The notes under the pieces were generated by a model, which was given only the letters and a program-made list of their open reading frames with translations, searched no databases and was not told the DNA's origin. From a virus, in the IMG/VR virus record IMGVR_UViG_3300013131_000077, positions 1 through 44,547 of that record: a stretch of DNA of 44,547 nt. One strand, 5' to 3'. A program made the position numbers and the translations under genes. Positions 23,214-32,600 of the stretch are shown one piece after another. The stretch's first letter is position 1. Each line of letters begins with the position of its first letter.

Positions 23214-23998
23214 TTTTTTTCCTTCTTCCAATACTCGCATATCGTATCCTTGAAGAAGCACCAGTTGCAAAGCTTCGTCGGTTTCGCCGGCCAGTTGTTG
23301 TCGTTGAACGACGCGACGATGGCGTCGTAGGTCTCGGTTATGAGCCTGTGCACTTCGTCCAGTTTCGATTGGTTCACGAGCCTGATGAACCGCTTGCCGT
23401 CCTTGAGGTACAGGAGCTCTACCGAGCCGATCGGGTGCTCGGACGCCTCCGAGAGTAGCGTCGCGTAGATCATCAGCTGTATGAACTTGTCGTCGACGTA
23501 CGGCTCGCGCGGCGTCTTGCCGGTCTTGTAGTCGGATATGCGAACCATCCCGTCGTCGACGAACCACCTGTCGATGAAGCCCTTCACCCTGACGCCACCC
23601 ACCTTGCCGTCAAGCTCCGTTTCCACGCCGCCGACCGTTATGTCCGATGGCTGCTCGACCCTGAATATGTTCTCCAGGCACCACCACGCCGACCACCTGA
23701 ATTTTTGGGCTTCCCTCTCGGGCACGACGCCCTTTATCCGGTCCGCCCACTTTCCCTCGGACCACACGGACGTGCTGAGCGACCTGAGCGATGTCGCGGT
23801 CCTCTGATCGGGGTCCAGCGACCCGTAGAACGACTCAAGGACGTCGTGGACGAAGTTCCCCAGCAGGGTCGCCTGCGTCGGGGGCTCCTGCATCTGGTTG
23901 ACGCGGGAGTACTTGTACTTCAGCGGACACTGCGAATACGTCGCCAGCGACGATGGCGAGACGTACTCGGGTAGCACGTATGGGAGAGGGTCCGACAC
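23210..23998 (-). CDS. PD-(D/E)XK exonuclease with Fe-S cysteines (Cas4/AddB-like)
   Basis: This 262-residue protein starts with GTG at 23998, six bases after the Rad52-like stop. It shows 'SPSSLATYSQCPLKYKY' (C24), 'LLGNFVHDVLESFYG' (G-x3-H), 'GFIDRWFVDDGMVRISDYKTGKTP' (the D and D-Y-K catalytic core), 'KFIQLMIYATLLSEA' (Q-x3-Y motif) and a C-terminal 'KLCNWCFFKDTICEYW' (C244, C247, C254). Four cysteines bracketing the nuclease form the iron-staple arrangement of AddB/Cas4/RecB-type exonucleases. It would resect DNA ends to give single strands for the adjacent annealing protein. Length fits the phage members of this family. Confidence 0.9.
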   Translation of the reverse strand: MSDPLPYVLPEYVSPSSLATYSQCPLKYKYSRVNQMQEPPTQATLLGNFVHDVLESFYGSLDPDQRTATSLRSLSTSVWSEGKWADRIKGVVPEREAQKFRWSAWWCLENIFRVEQPSDITVGGVETELDGKVGGVRVKGFIDRWFVDDGMVRISDYKTGKTPREPYVDDKFIQLMIYATLLSEASEHPIGSVELLYLKDGKRFIRLVNQSKLDEVHRLITETYDAIVASFNDNNWPAKPTKLCNWCFFKDTICEYWKKEKK

Positions 23999-24004
23999 GG
24001 GGCC

Positions 24005-24646
24005 CTACTCGGACTTGATGCGATTCACCTCGGCGACGATGAACTCGAGGTCATCCACCGACACCGAGTCGATCGACTTCGGCACGGGCTCCCCCTTCGT
24101 CCGCTCGTTCCAACGCTCGCGCATCTTGTTCTTTTGGTCGGCGTCGAGGTTTTTCGCAAGGGAAACGAAGGAGTTCCACAGGGAAACTTTGTTGTCCTGG
24201 ACGGATTCCGCCTCAATGTATTGCTCGGCCTCGATGGCGTCGTCGCTGCGGGCCAGATACAAACCGACGCCGAGGGTTTGAGCGGCTTTTTTCAGGGCGT
24301 CGGAGATGGCGCCCTTGAATTCGTCGCCCAGGTCCAAAATCTGCCCCTGCTTGGTTCGCTTGATCTTTTGCCCGCCGAACCCGTCGCGCGAGATCGTCTG
24401 GAACTCCGTCATGAAATACTCGATGCGAACGTGAGCGACGACGAAGTCGGGATCGGCGGCGTCTCGCTCGCAACGAACGATCGTAAAAGACCATTTATCG
24501 ACGCCGAGAACCTTGTTGAGCCTGTTGATCACCTCGCTCACGGGGATGTAGGTGAGCGCCGTGCCACCCTTGGTGACGGTCCTCTCCATCTCCTGCGGGA
24601 AGTTCTCCGCGAGGGCGTTGTACAGATTGCTGCTTTGCCCGTTCAT
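24005..24646 (-). CDS. Rad52/Rad22-family single-strand annealing protein
   Basis: This protein is 213 residues; the ATG at 24644-24646 overlaps the previous stop (ATGA) and has AGGAGG upstream. Longer upstream frames are shadows. Motifs: 'TKGGTALTYIPVSEVINRLNKVLGVDKWSFTIV', then 'VVAHVRIEYFMTEFQTISRDGFGGQKIKR', 'LGDEFKGAISDALKKAAQTLGVGLYLAR'. The Y-i...vi..lN.v.G...W pattern and the 'd..k.A.sDAlKkAa...GvglYl' helix are characteristic of the Rad52 fold. It anneals complementary single strands after end resection. The C-terminal part is likely a flexible partner-binding tail. The neighbouring exonuclease forms the expected two-component system. Confidence 0.9.
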   Translation of the reverse strand: MNGQSSNLYNALAENFPQEMERTVTKGGTALTYIPVSEVINRLNKVLGVDKWSFTIVRCERDAADPDFVVAHVRIEYFMTEFQTISRDGFGGQKIKRTKQGQILDLGDEFKGAISDALKKAAQTLGVGLYLARSDDAIEAEQYIEAESVQDNKVSLWNSFVSLAKNLDADQKNKMRERWNERTKGEPVPKSIDSVSVDDLEFIVAEVNRIKSE

Positions 24647-25158
24647 TCCTTTGGCCTCCTGACGATGACGCTGGTTTTGCTTTCCTCGGACACCTCGCAG
24701 TACTCGTCTGCGGTCACGCCGATCCCCGAGAGCGCCTTCACCCTCCAGTACGACGGCTGCAGGTACTTCAGCATTTCCCTGCCGACCGTTTCGGGCGTCG
24801 CCGCGACCTCGCCCGTGTCGAGGTCCGTGGAGAGTTGGACGATTCGCCTCGACACCACGTCGGCGAGCTCGTCGTGCTTCCACGACTTCCTGTCGTAGGA
24901 GGTCTTCTTCTCGAGCTTCGTTCCGTCGGCGAGGACGATCTCGGGGAGGTCGGCCATCTTTTCGGCGACTATCGCCACCGAGGAGTCGTACAGCACCGAC
25001 ACCTCGAGCTTGAGGCGGTTGAGCTCGGACAGGTCCGAGCACGCCGATTCAACGGTCACGGAATCGTTGGCCAGGCTCTTCGTCTCCGCGTCTATCGCCA
25101 TCAGCCTGCCGATGACCTCGTTCACGAGCGACGCAATCTTGCTGGTCTCGTTGGGCAT
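24643..25158 (-). CDS. Conserved phage protein upstream of Rad52-like gene
   Basis: This protein is 171 residues; the ATG at 25156-25158 has GAGGAG upstream. Helical N-terminus: 'IASLVNEVIGRLMAIDAETKSLANDSVTVESACSDLSELNRLKLEVSVLYDSSVAIVAEKM'. Then a conserved-looking core, 'LPEIVLADGTKLEKKTSYDRKSWKHDELADVVSRRI', and 'PETVGREMLKYLQPSYWRVKALSGIGVTADEYCEV'. I recognise this pattern (DG..LE....dRk.WdH..L...v, then WRv.aL...Gi...eYc) as a conserved phage protein that usually lies next to recombination genes in actinophages. No activity is known to me. It probably assists the Rad52-like protein; the two are coupled by a four-base overlap. Confidence 0.82.
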   Translation of the reverse strand: MPNETSKIASLVNEVIGRLMAIDAETKSLANDSVTVESACSDLSELNRLKLEVSVLYDSSVAIVAEKMADLPEIVLADGTKLEKKTSYDRKSWKHDELADVVSRRIVQLSTDLDTGEVAATPETVGREMLKYLQPSYWRVKALSGIGVTADEYCEVSEESKTSVIVRRPKE

Positions 25159-25184
25159 GTGTTACTTACTCCTCGCTAGGTAGT

Positions 25185-26498
25185 TCACACGAGGATAGTG
25201 GCGGCCCTCCTAAATGGCAAGCCCAAACCTGCCAGGAACATGTATGCGCCGACGGCGGAGTCAACCTGGTCGTCGTGAACCTTGGCCTCGGGAAAGGACG
25301 AGAACTCGTCAAGCCAGTCGGTCATCCAGGGCGCCCTGATGACCCTGACGTTCCCGTTGGCGGCGGCGGCGGAGAACGGTCTCGCCCTCGTCACCTTGTC
25401 CCCGGTGGACCTTATTCCCATGAAGTCGTACCCTGGAACGACGTACCTCGAGTACTGGTCGACGAGCGCCTTGCCGGAGGAACCCGGCTCCTGCTCCATT
25501 CGAACGGACACGGCGGGCCCGTCCTCGGAGGCGGTTTGCGCAACCAGCTGCTCAACCTTGTCGCCCTTCACCCTCGCCCTCTTCACGTCGAGCACGTAGG
25601 CGACCCCGTCCTCGAATAGCATGAGGGTTCCGACAGTCCAGTCCGGGTCGGGGTTCGATCCGCTCGGCTCGGTCGCGGCCAAGTCCCAAAATCTCACGGC
25701 CCTCGCCGTCGGGCCCATCTTGGGGACCTCGCTGGAGTCAATCACCACGAACGACGTCCTGTCGAACATCGTTCCGAGCGTCGTCGCCCACCAGTCGCCT
25801 TCCTCCAGCCTTCTCCTCTCGAGCGGGTCCAGCGCGGCGAGGGCTATGCGATAGGAGTCGGCGTCAATCCCCGGGTTGTCGGTCAGCTTCGAGGGCACGA
25901 ACACCCTCCCCGCATCCGTCCCCTCGACGATGAACCTCTGTCTCACCCAGTTGGGGGCGGGGTTGGAGGCCGCCCTCATCCTCAACGGCACCAGGGAGAG
26001 GGGGCCCGTTGACGGTCTCCTGAGACGGGAGAACAGGTAGCGGTAGTCGTTCTCCCTTATCTCGGTGACCTCGTCCATGCCTATGAACTGGAACTCCGAG
26101 CCTTTGTATCGCAGGTAATCGTTCTGGTTGTTGAGGTATCCGAACGATATTCTCGCCCCCGACGGGAAGGTGGCCACGTAGGTGTTGTTGTTCCAGTGCA
26201 CGTTGTCGTGCGCGGCTATCCAGCCACGGAACCTGTCCATGAGCGCCCCCGGAAGCGACAGGTCGGCGAAGGTCCGCCTGAACAGGATCGCCGAGTAGCC
26301 GGGCACGTCGAGGTATTGCATGGCCGACATCAGCAGCGCGGATGATTTGCCGCCTCCCGCCGCGCCCCCGAAGAGCCCCTCGAGGCAGTTGGTCCTGAGG
26401 AAAACCTTCTGCGTCAGCGAAGGCTCCTCAGGGCAGAACATGGGTTTTATCGGCTGGAGCCACTCCAGCACCTTCTCCCAATTGACTTCTTCCATCAT
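25185..26498 (-). CDS. terL: Terminase large subunit
   Basis: This 437-residue protein is the packaging motor. Walker A is GGAAGGGKS (44-52), Walker B FQFIGMDE (136-143, ending D142 E143). The nuclease domain shows RFWDLAATEPS (D272) and HDDQVDS (D409/D410/D413) near the C-terminus. It cuts concatemeric DNA and pumps it into the prohead. Two ATGs sit in tandem at 26498 and 26495; GGAG is two bases before the first and five before the second, favouring the second. It is divergent from the portal and faces the opposite strand, which is unusual. No separate small terminase is recognisable. Confidence 0.95.
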   Translation of the reverse strand: MMEEVNWEKVLEWLQPIKPMFCPEEPSLTQKVFLRTNCLEGLFGGAAGGGKSSALLMSAMQYLDVPGYSAILFRRTFADLSLPGALMDRFRGWIAAHDNVHWNNNTYVATFPSGARISFGYLNNQNDYLRYKGSEFQFIGMDEVTEIRENDYRYLFSRLRRPSTGPLSLVPLRMRAASNPAPNWVRQRFIVEGTDAGRVFVPSKLTDNPGIDADSYRIALAALDPLERRRLEEGDWWATTLGTMFDRTSFVVIDSSEVPKMGPTARAVRFWDLAATEPSGSNPDPDWTVGTLMLFEDGVAYVLDVKRARVKGDKVEQLVAQTASEDGPAVSVRMEQEPGSSGKALVDQYSRYVVPGYDFMGIRSTGDKVTRARPFSAAAANGNVRVIRAPWMTDWLDEFSSFPEAKVHDDQVDSAVGAYMFLAGLGLPFRRAATILV

Positions 26499-26523
26499 CG
26501 CTCCGAGCTCGTCCGGGTACTAC

Positions 26524-26529
26524 ATTATA
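26524..26529 (-). promoter_or_regulatory. Perfect -10 hexamer ahead of terminase operon
   Basis: The minus strand reads TATAAT at 26529-26524 in the short divergent region between terminase and the plus-strand genes. I see no good -35 at 16-18 bases upstream (GTCCTG). A transcript starting there would leave a leader of about 20 bases before the terminase ATG, which is reasonable. Candidate only. Confidence 0.45.
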
Positions 26530-26563
26530 GGTGTCGGCACAAATTCCAGGACGTAAATCCGCC

Positions 26564-26743
26564 ATGAACAAATTCCAAGTAGCTCTTCAGAAGATGGCCA
26601 CGAGACAATCAGTCGCTAACTTGCTGATGTCTTCATTTATACTGTTTACGGCAATAGGAACCTTCTTGATCAACCCACCGCTCGGCCTCATCGTATTCGG
26701 GGTCACTGCGGGGGCGGTCGGCTATCTGCTCGGCAAGGAGTAA
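26564..26743 (+). CDS. Small two-helix membrane protein upstream of portal
   Basis: This protein is 59 residues from the ATG at 26564; a GTG at 26531 would add 11 residues, and neither has an ideal ribosome site (AGGA lies 13 bases before the ATG). Two hydrophobic segments: 'SVANLLMSSFILFTAIGTFLI' and 'LGLIVFGVTAGAVGYLLGKE', separated by NPP. A helical hairpin like this is consistent with a small membrane protein. Directly downstream, with an AAGGAG and nine bases of gap, is the portal gene. Function unknown: possibly a second holin, a superinfection factor or a membrane anchor for head assembly. I rank these equally. Confidence 0.7.
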   Translation: MNKFQVALQKMATRQSVANLLMSSFILFTAIGTFLINPPLGLIVFGVTAGAVGYLLGKE

Positions 26744-26752
26744 TCGTAGAAA

Positions 26753-28972
26753 ATGGCGTGGAACTCCCGAACCAACAAGAACCTCGGAACCGACGGGACA
26801 AAGGCGCTGAATCCTGGCGCCCCGGTGGCCTACAACCCATCGCAGGTCGGCAGGCCGTACAGGGACTCGTGGGACATCGAGCGCGCATACCGCGAGGGAT
26901 TCCAGAAGGTCACCTGGGTGAATCGTTGCATCGACGCGATTTCCGGGAACCAATCTCGCCTGCCCATGATCCTGCGGGAGGACAACAACCCATCGGGGAG
27001 GGTGGTCAGGAAGACGGACAGGAAGATACTGGACATCTTCAACACCAAGGCGAACATGGGGGAGAACTCGTTCGTGTTCCGCTACAGGTTGTCGTCGCAA
27101 CTGCTCATGTCGTCGCGCGGGGCCTTCATCGAGAAGATCAGGGGGCGCAACGGCGAGTTGATCGCCCTCCAGTTGCTGCCACCCCAGCACACCGCCCCGA
27201 TACCCGACCCGAAGAAGTTCGTGTCCGGCTTCGAGGTGGACATGCGCAACGGAACCAAGGTGACGCTGAAACCGGACGACGTGGTTTGGATCAGGAAGCC
27301 GCACCCTCTCGACCCGTACCTGTCGCTGACGCCCATGGAGTCCGCCGGCATAGCCATAGAGATAGAGAATCTCTCCAAGCTCTACAACAGGAACTTCCTG
27401 CTCAACGACGGTAGGCCGGGCGGCCTGCTGGTCGTCAGGGGCGAGATAGACGACGACGACAAGGACGAGTTGCGCAACCGGTTCAGGGGCAACGTCGCGA
27501 GGGCTGGGGCCGTGACCGTGTTGTCCTCGGACGAGGGCGTCGACTTCGTGGACACCGGACAGAGCCCGAGGGACGCGAACTACGTGCAGATGCGCCAGAT
27601 ACAGAAGGAGGAGATTCTCGCCGCCTTCGGAGTCCCCGAGTCCGTGATCGGCAACGCCGCCGGCCGGACGTTCGCCAACGCCGCCGAGGAGCACAAGGTC
27701 TTCTGGAACGAGACGATGCTCCCGCACCTCGAGACGATCGCTCGCGCCCTCGACGAGCTCGACGACGAGTACTACATCGACTTCGACGTTACCGACGTCC
27801 CCGTCCTGGTGCTCTACAAACAGGAGCGAGACAGGTACCTGATGAGCGAGTACCAGACCGGCCTGATCAGCGGCAACGAGTACAGGGAGGGCGCGGGGCG
27901 CAAGGTGATCGACTCCGAGCTGATGAACGCCATGCTCGCCAACCCGAACCTGACGCCGATCGGGTACACGAACAAGAAGTTCGTCCAGCAGCAGATGGGC
28001 ATTCCGGGGATGGGCGGCGCGCCTGCGCCCGCAGGGGCACCAGGCGGACCGATGATTCCCGGCATGGGGCAAATTCCGCCGGTTCCCGGCGCCCCGGCAG
28101 TCGAGGGCGTCGCACCCGCCCCGCAGGAGGGCATGACGGCGGCGCTGCAGGCGGAGGATGTCGCGGCCGCGCAAGCCGGGCAGATGGGACAGGCGTCGGC
28201 GTTCGGGAACCAGGTGACCACCAAATCGCTCTGGGACGAGTGGGACGAGAAGGCGGAGAACTCGCTTGACAGGTGGACCGAGATACTGGACTCCTCGCTC
28301 GAGCGTTTCGTGGAGCGTCAGCAGAGGGTGATACTCGAGAAGGCCGCCGGCTCAAAATCCAGGAAGGCGCTGGAGGCGGGGAGCCTCGACTACGAGAGCA
28401 TCTTCGACCAGAGGATATGGGACAAGCAGCTGGCCGAGGACATGCGCCCGATCCTCAGCGGGATAATGAACGACGCCGCCACGCTCGTCTCCCAGGAGGT
28501 CGGAATGCAGGGCGAAATAGACGAGAAAGAGGCGGCGGAGCACCTGAGGGACCAAGTCGAGAGATTCCAGCAGATTAACGCCACCACCGCCAAGGAGATA
28601 GAAGGCGCCGTGCTGATATCCATGTCGCTCGGCGAGGAGGAGGACAAAATGGGGATGCTCAAGGCCGCCCTGCTCGCGATATTCGTCAATTTGCTGAGCA
28701 AGCGAAAGAGAAAGATTGCCGAGCACGAGTCGCACGCCGCGTACAACGCAGGATCGTTCTACGCCGGTCGTTCGGTCGGCGCCGCGACCAAGACGTGGGT
28801 CTCCGAGAAGGATGCGAAGGTGAGACCGGAGCACGCGGGTCTCCACGGCGAAACCGTGGCCATCTACGAGCCGTTCGTTGTCGCAGGGCAGCAGATCATG
28901 TACCCAGGTGATCCGACCGCCCCGATAAATCTGACCATGAATTGCAGGTGCAAGGTGAGGTTCGGATTCTGA
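26753..28972 (+). CDS. Portal protein fused to MuF-like C-terminal domain
   Basis: This 739-residue protein has AAGGAG 12 bases upstream. Residues 1-400 are portal-like: 'INRC'-type core (VNRCIDAISGNQSRLPMIL), 'KLYNRNFLLNDGRPGGLL', 'RFRGNVARAGAVTVLSSDEGVDFV', 'QIQKEEILAAFGVPESVIG', 'RTFANAAEEHKVFWNETMLPHL'. A Pro/Gly/Ala-rich linker (about residues 415-480) follows, then a helical region and a C-terminal MuF-like domain ('ESHAAYNAGSFYAGRS ... KVRPEHAGLHGE ... NCRCKVRFGF'). Portals form the dodecameric vertex for DNA passage; MuF domains join head interior and assembly. It is followed 90 bases later by the giant protease gene. Confidence 0.93.
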   Translation: MAWNSRTNKNLGTDGTKALNPGAPVAYNPSQVGRPYRDSWDIERAYREGFQKVTWVNRCIDAISGNQSRLPMILREDNNPSGRVVRKTDRKILDIFNTKANMGENSFVFRYRLSSQLLMSSRGAFIEKIRGRNGELIALQLLPPQHTAPIPDPKKFVSGFEVDMRNGTKVTLKPDDVVWIRKPHPLDPYLSLTPMESAGIAIEIENLSKLYNRNFLLNDGRPGGLLVVRGEIDDDDKDELRNRFRGNVARAGAVTVLSSDEGVDFVDTGQSPRDANYVQMRQIQKEEILAAFGVPESVIGNAAGRTFANAAEEHKVFWNETMLPHLETIARALDELDDEYYIDFDVTDVPVLVLYKQERDRYLMSEYQTGLISGNEYREGAGRKVIDSELMNAMLANPNLTPIGYTNKKFVQQQMGIPGMGGAPAPAGAPGGPMIPGMGQIPPVPGAPAVEGVAPAPQEGMTAALQAEDVAAAQAGQMGQASAFGNQVTTKSLWDEWDEKAENSLDRWTEILDSSLERFVERQQRVILEKAAGSKSRKALEAGSLDYESIFDQRIWDKQLAEDMRPILSGIMNDAATLVSQEVGMQGEIDEKEAAEHLRDQVERFQQINATTAKEIEGAVLISMSLGEEEDKMGMLKAALLAIFVNLLSKRKRKIAEHESHAAYNAGSFYAGRSVGAATKTWVSEKDAKVRPEHAGLHGETVAIYEPFVVAGQQIMYPGDPTAPINLTMNCRCKVRFGF

Positions 28973-28977
28973 TTTAG

Positions 28978-29019
28978 TAAACCTTGACGGGTTTATATAA
29001 ACGGAATACTTAAACCTTG
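28978..29019 (+). repeat. Direct repeat flanking a 12-bp palindrome (possible operator)
   Basis: The portal-protease gap contains TAAACCTTG twice (28978-28986 and 29011-29019, exactly 33 bases apart), with GTTTATATAAAC (28991-29002), a perfect 12-bp palindrome, in between. The gap between portal and protease is only about 90 bases and is AT-rich, so this symmetric arrangement looks regulatory rather than coding. Spacing of repeats by about three helical turns would suit a bound protein dimer on one face. Confidence 0.55.
28984..29012 (+). promoter_or_regulatory. Candidate promoter ahead of giant protease gene
   Basis: TTGACG (28984-28989, 5/6 to the -35 consensus) is followed by the palindrome and then weak -10 options: AATACT at 15 bases or TACTTA at 17 bases. 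The palindrome would overlap the spacer, which is where a repressor would bind. The match is weak on the -10 side, so confidence is low. Confidence 0.3.
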
Positions 29020-29062
29020 CGCCACCGAGATGAATCGTCGTTTATTATTGACCGAGGACATG

Positions 29063-29605
29063 ATGAACCAACAAGTTTTTGAGGACGAGGACTACCTCTA
29101 CAAGTCCCTCAACGGCCAGATCAACGTCGATGAGGCGCAGGGTATCGTTGAGGCCTTCGTCGCCGGCGTCGGCAACAAGGACTCCGTGGGTGACATCTGT
29201 CTGCCGGGGTGCTTCACGTCCTCCCTCAAGCGCAGGAAGCCGCGCGTCGTCTGGGGCCATGACTGGAACTCCCCGATCGGCAAGGTCCTCGAGATCTACG
29301 AGGTCGGGCCGAACGATCCGCGCCTACCGGCAAAGATGCGCAAGGCGGGCATAGGTGGCCTCTACGCGAGGGTGCAGTTCAATCTGAAGGCGGAGAAGGG
29401 CAGGGAGGCTTTCGCCAACGTTTCGTTCTTCGGCATGGAGCAGGAGTGGTCCATCGGTTACAAGACCCTGGACGCGGTGTTCGACCCGGTTCAGACCGCC
29501 AATCTCCTGAAGGAAGTGGAGCTCTACGAGGTGTCGCCGGTTCTGCACGGAGCGAACCAGCTGACGGGGACGATATCGATCAAGGCCGACGAGGCCGAGA
29601 CGCAG
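29063..29605 (+). other. HK97-type prohead protease domain of the polyprotein
   Basis: This domain begins MMNQQVF and includes 'GIVEAFVAGVGNKDSVGDICLPGCF', 'VVWGHDWNSPIGKVLEIYEV' (H77), 'ANVSFFGMEQEWSIGYKT' and 'EVELYEVSPVLHGANQLTGTISIKA' (S169). The layout, with a strand carrying GD, then His, then 'SiGy', then 'E.SpV..gAN', is typical of the HK97/S78 family that cleaves scaffold and capsid proteins in the prohead. It sits directly after the portal, the usual place. Confidence 0.9.
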
Positions 29606-32600
29606 ATCAAGGAAGGGAAGGGTCCTTGCTGGCCTGGATACAAACAAGTCGGCATGAAGAAGGGCAAGCGCGGGGGGATGGTCCCCAACTGCGTGCCCGT
29701 CGATGGCAAATCGCTCGAGGACGAGTGTTGCCCTGAAGAAAAAGCGGCCGACAAACCGGCCCTGCGTGATCCCAAGGGCGGACTCACGGCGGCCGGTCGG
29801 GCCCACTTCAAGCGCACCGAGGGTGCGAATCTGAAACCGGGCGTCAGGGGCGCGGCCGACACGCCGGAGAAAATGCGCAGGAAGGGTTCGTTCCTCACCC
29901 GCTTCTTCACCAACCCGAGTGGTCCGATGAAGAAGCCGAACGGAAAACCCACGAGACTCGCCCTTTCGGCGGCGGCGTGGGGGGAGCCGGTGCCGCAGAA
30001 CGCGTCGGACGCATCCGCGTTGGCGGCGAAGGGTCGTCGTCTGCTGGAGAGATACGAGAACTCAAAGAAGAAGAAGAAGGACGACGAGGATTCGATCGAG
30101 AACAAGAACCACGTCGCGGCGATCTACGCGGCCGCGAGCGCCCCGCAAAACGAGACGTTCGGGAGGGCATCGCAGCTGACCAGGGCGTTGGCCGCGAGGT
30201 TCGGCGGCCCGGTGAGGTTGGTGACGGCGGACAACGACATAGCGATCTTCGAGATGGGCGCGGGTCAGTCGACGGAGACGATGAGGGTCGCCTACCACTA
30301 CGACGGGGATGAGTTCATGATCGGCACGGCTCAGCAGGTGAAGCCAGAGACCGTCTACATCCCGATAAACCAGACGACTTCCGGGCAGACCGTAGGCGGA
30401 GTCACCGCCGGCATATCCGCGCAGCACGGGCACCACGCCGGACACCAGGGTCATTGCTGCCCTGGGTGCGGACACGGTGGGAGTTGCGACGCTTCCGTCG
30501 CCCTCTCGCCGGGCGATGACCCGAGGATTGCGTTCGTAAAACTCAAGTCCCTGGGCGACCAGCTGAATTTCAAGGTGGTCCCGACCGACGGGGGATTCAT
30601 ACTGGAGGGGTTCGGCCTCCTCAACGAGGAATCCCAGGATTTCGTGGCGAAGAAGGTCGCCGAGGACATGGAGAAAAAGTTCCTGAATCCGATCGGGAAC
30701 GTTTCCCGAAGGAGCCTTGGCGTCCCCGACATCAGAGGATTCGTCCGTGGTTTCAACGTGGACATGAACCCGCTCACCGCGAGGGACGCCGACCTCGACA
30801 GGCTGGTCCTGGAGGGCAACCCGCTCATCAACATGGGCCGCGGCATCCCCGACCCCACGCCTTTCGGTTCGGCCAACAGACCGTCTTTTGATCTGCCCGC
30901 CGCACGCGGGGACTTGGATCTCGGCGCCCCGAGGATGATGCCCGCCGTGCCCGACGTGCCGCGAAGGGAACCCGAGGAGGTCCCCGAGCCCGTCAAGCCA
31001 AAGGCGCCGCCGGTCAGGCCTCCGCGCAGGGAGCCGTCAAGGCCCGAGAGGGAACCGACAAAGCCGCCAGTCCCCGTCCCGACGAGACCCGAGAGGGAAC
31101 CGGCAAGGCCGAACACCCCGGTTCCGGTTCCGGTTCCGGTGCCAACGAGACCCAGGGAACCGGTCCCGATCGGCGAGGCGAGCAACGACAATTTCGCCAT
31201 AGCGGCCATGGGCGGCGGAAAGCGCACGCCCAAGCAGATAGCCGAGGCGCTGGCGAGCGTCGATTCCGAAAAACGCGAGAGCAGGCAATCAAGGATGATC
31301 CGTCTGCGCGACAGCGGGTTCGACGAGATGCGACGCCTCATGCTCCTCGACGGACCGGATGCCGGAATGGCCGATCCGAACAGGAACGGACGCCGTGGAC
31401 GCGCCGTGCGAATCGATTCTGACGAAACGCTCGAGGAAGTTCTCAGGAGAAGAAGAAGCGGACAAGACATCTCGGACATGACGGAGGACATTGACCTGCC
31501 GAATCCTGGAGACCGTTCCCTCACGGACCCAACCCCTGGGGATGCAGGAATGGCGGGTCGCCCTAGAACGAGGGAGGAAAGCGCTGATCTTGGGAGAAAG
31601 ATCTGGTTGGCAAGGACTCACGACAGGCTTTCGTTGGAGGAGGCTGGCCGTCGCCACGGAGTCTCAAGAGAGGAGGCCCGTCAACTTGAGCTGAGGCACC
31701 AGAAGTACCTGCGAGATCTCGGTGTCGACCATCCGAACAGGGTTGGCAGAGCGACGATCGACGACGCAAACAGTGGTCTGACCGACGCCGAGGCCGACCT
31801 TCTCCGCAGGCGCCTTGACGGCGAGATGCTCGAGGAGGCCGCCGAGCGACTTGGCACAGACAGGTTTGCCGTGAGAAGGATGGAACAGCTTGCTCTCGCA
31901 AAACTCAGGAACAGAATAGTGCAAGGTGACGCCGACGCTGGCATGGCCAGGGGCGATGGAGGCAGGGCGGTAGAAGCCGACCGCCCAAAAGCGTCACGGG
32001 TCGCAAGACCCGAAAGCCCGGGAAAGCGAAGAATAAATAAGGTTGACCCGACCTTCAGCCAGATCTACGAGTCGCTGAGGGATTCCGGCCCGGACGGGCT
32101 CACCGCACCCCAGAGATTGCGCGTGGCGGCGATGATCCGTCTGCGTGACTCCATCAACAACAAGATAACGGCGATGCGGGTCGCCGGATCCAGGAGGCGC
32201 ACGTCCCATCTTGGACCGGAAATACAGGAGCTAAACGACGGGATCAAGGGGGCGCGGGAGACGGCCGCCGAGGTCGCCAGAGTCGTCGTCGGATCAAAAG
32301 ACGACTTCCTCAATTCCGCCATAAAAACCGCCAACTCAAAACAGGACGACGACCTCGACGCGTCGCTCAATTTCAGGTCGTTCGACGCCCTGTCGGACGC
32401 CGGCGGAGACGTCGCCAAGGCGTCGCGAATCCTCGGCATGGACGGGGATGTTGTGCTTCTTCGGGCGGCGGCGCACTCAATGAGGCTGGCCGCCTCCGCT
32501 GGACCGGCAAGGCGGCGCATCGCGAGACTCTCCGAGAAACTCAGGCACAAGCTCACCTCTGCAGAGTCCGTCACGCTGAGGATGTGGATCAACGGAGCCT

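Noticed and set aside
26633-28174. A 513-residue open frame opposite the portal gene
   Set aside because: It lies entirely antisense to the well-supported portal, is Val/Arg/His-rich and has no motif.
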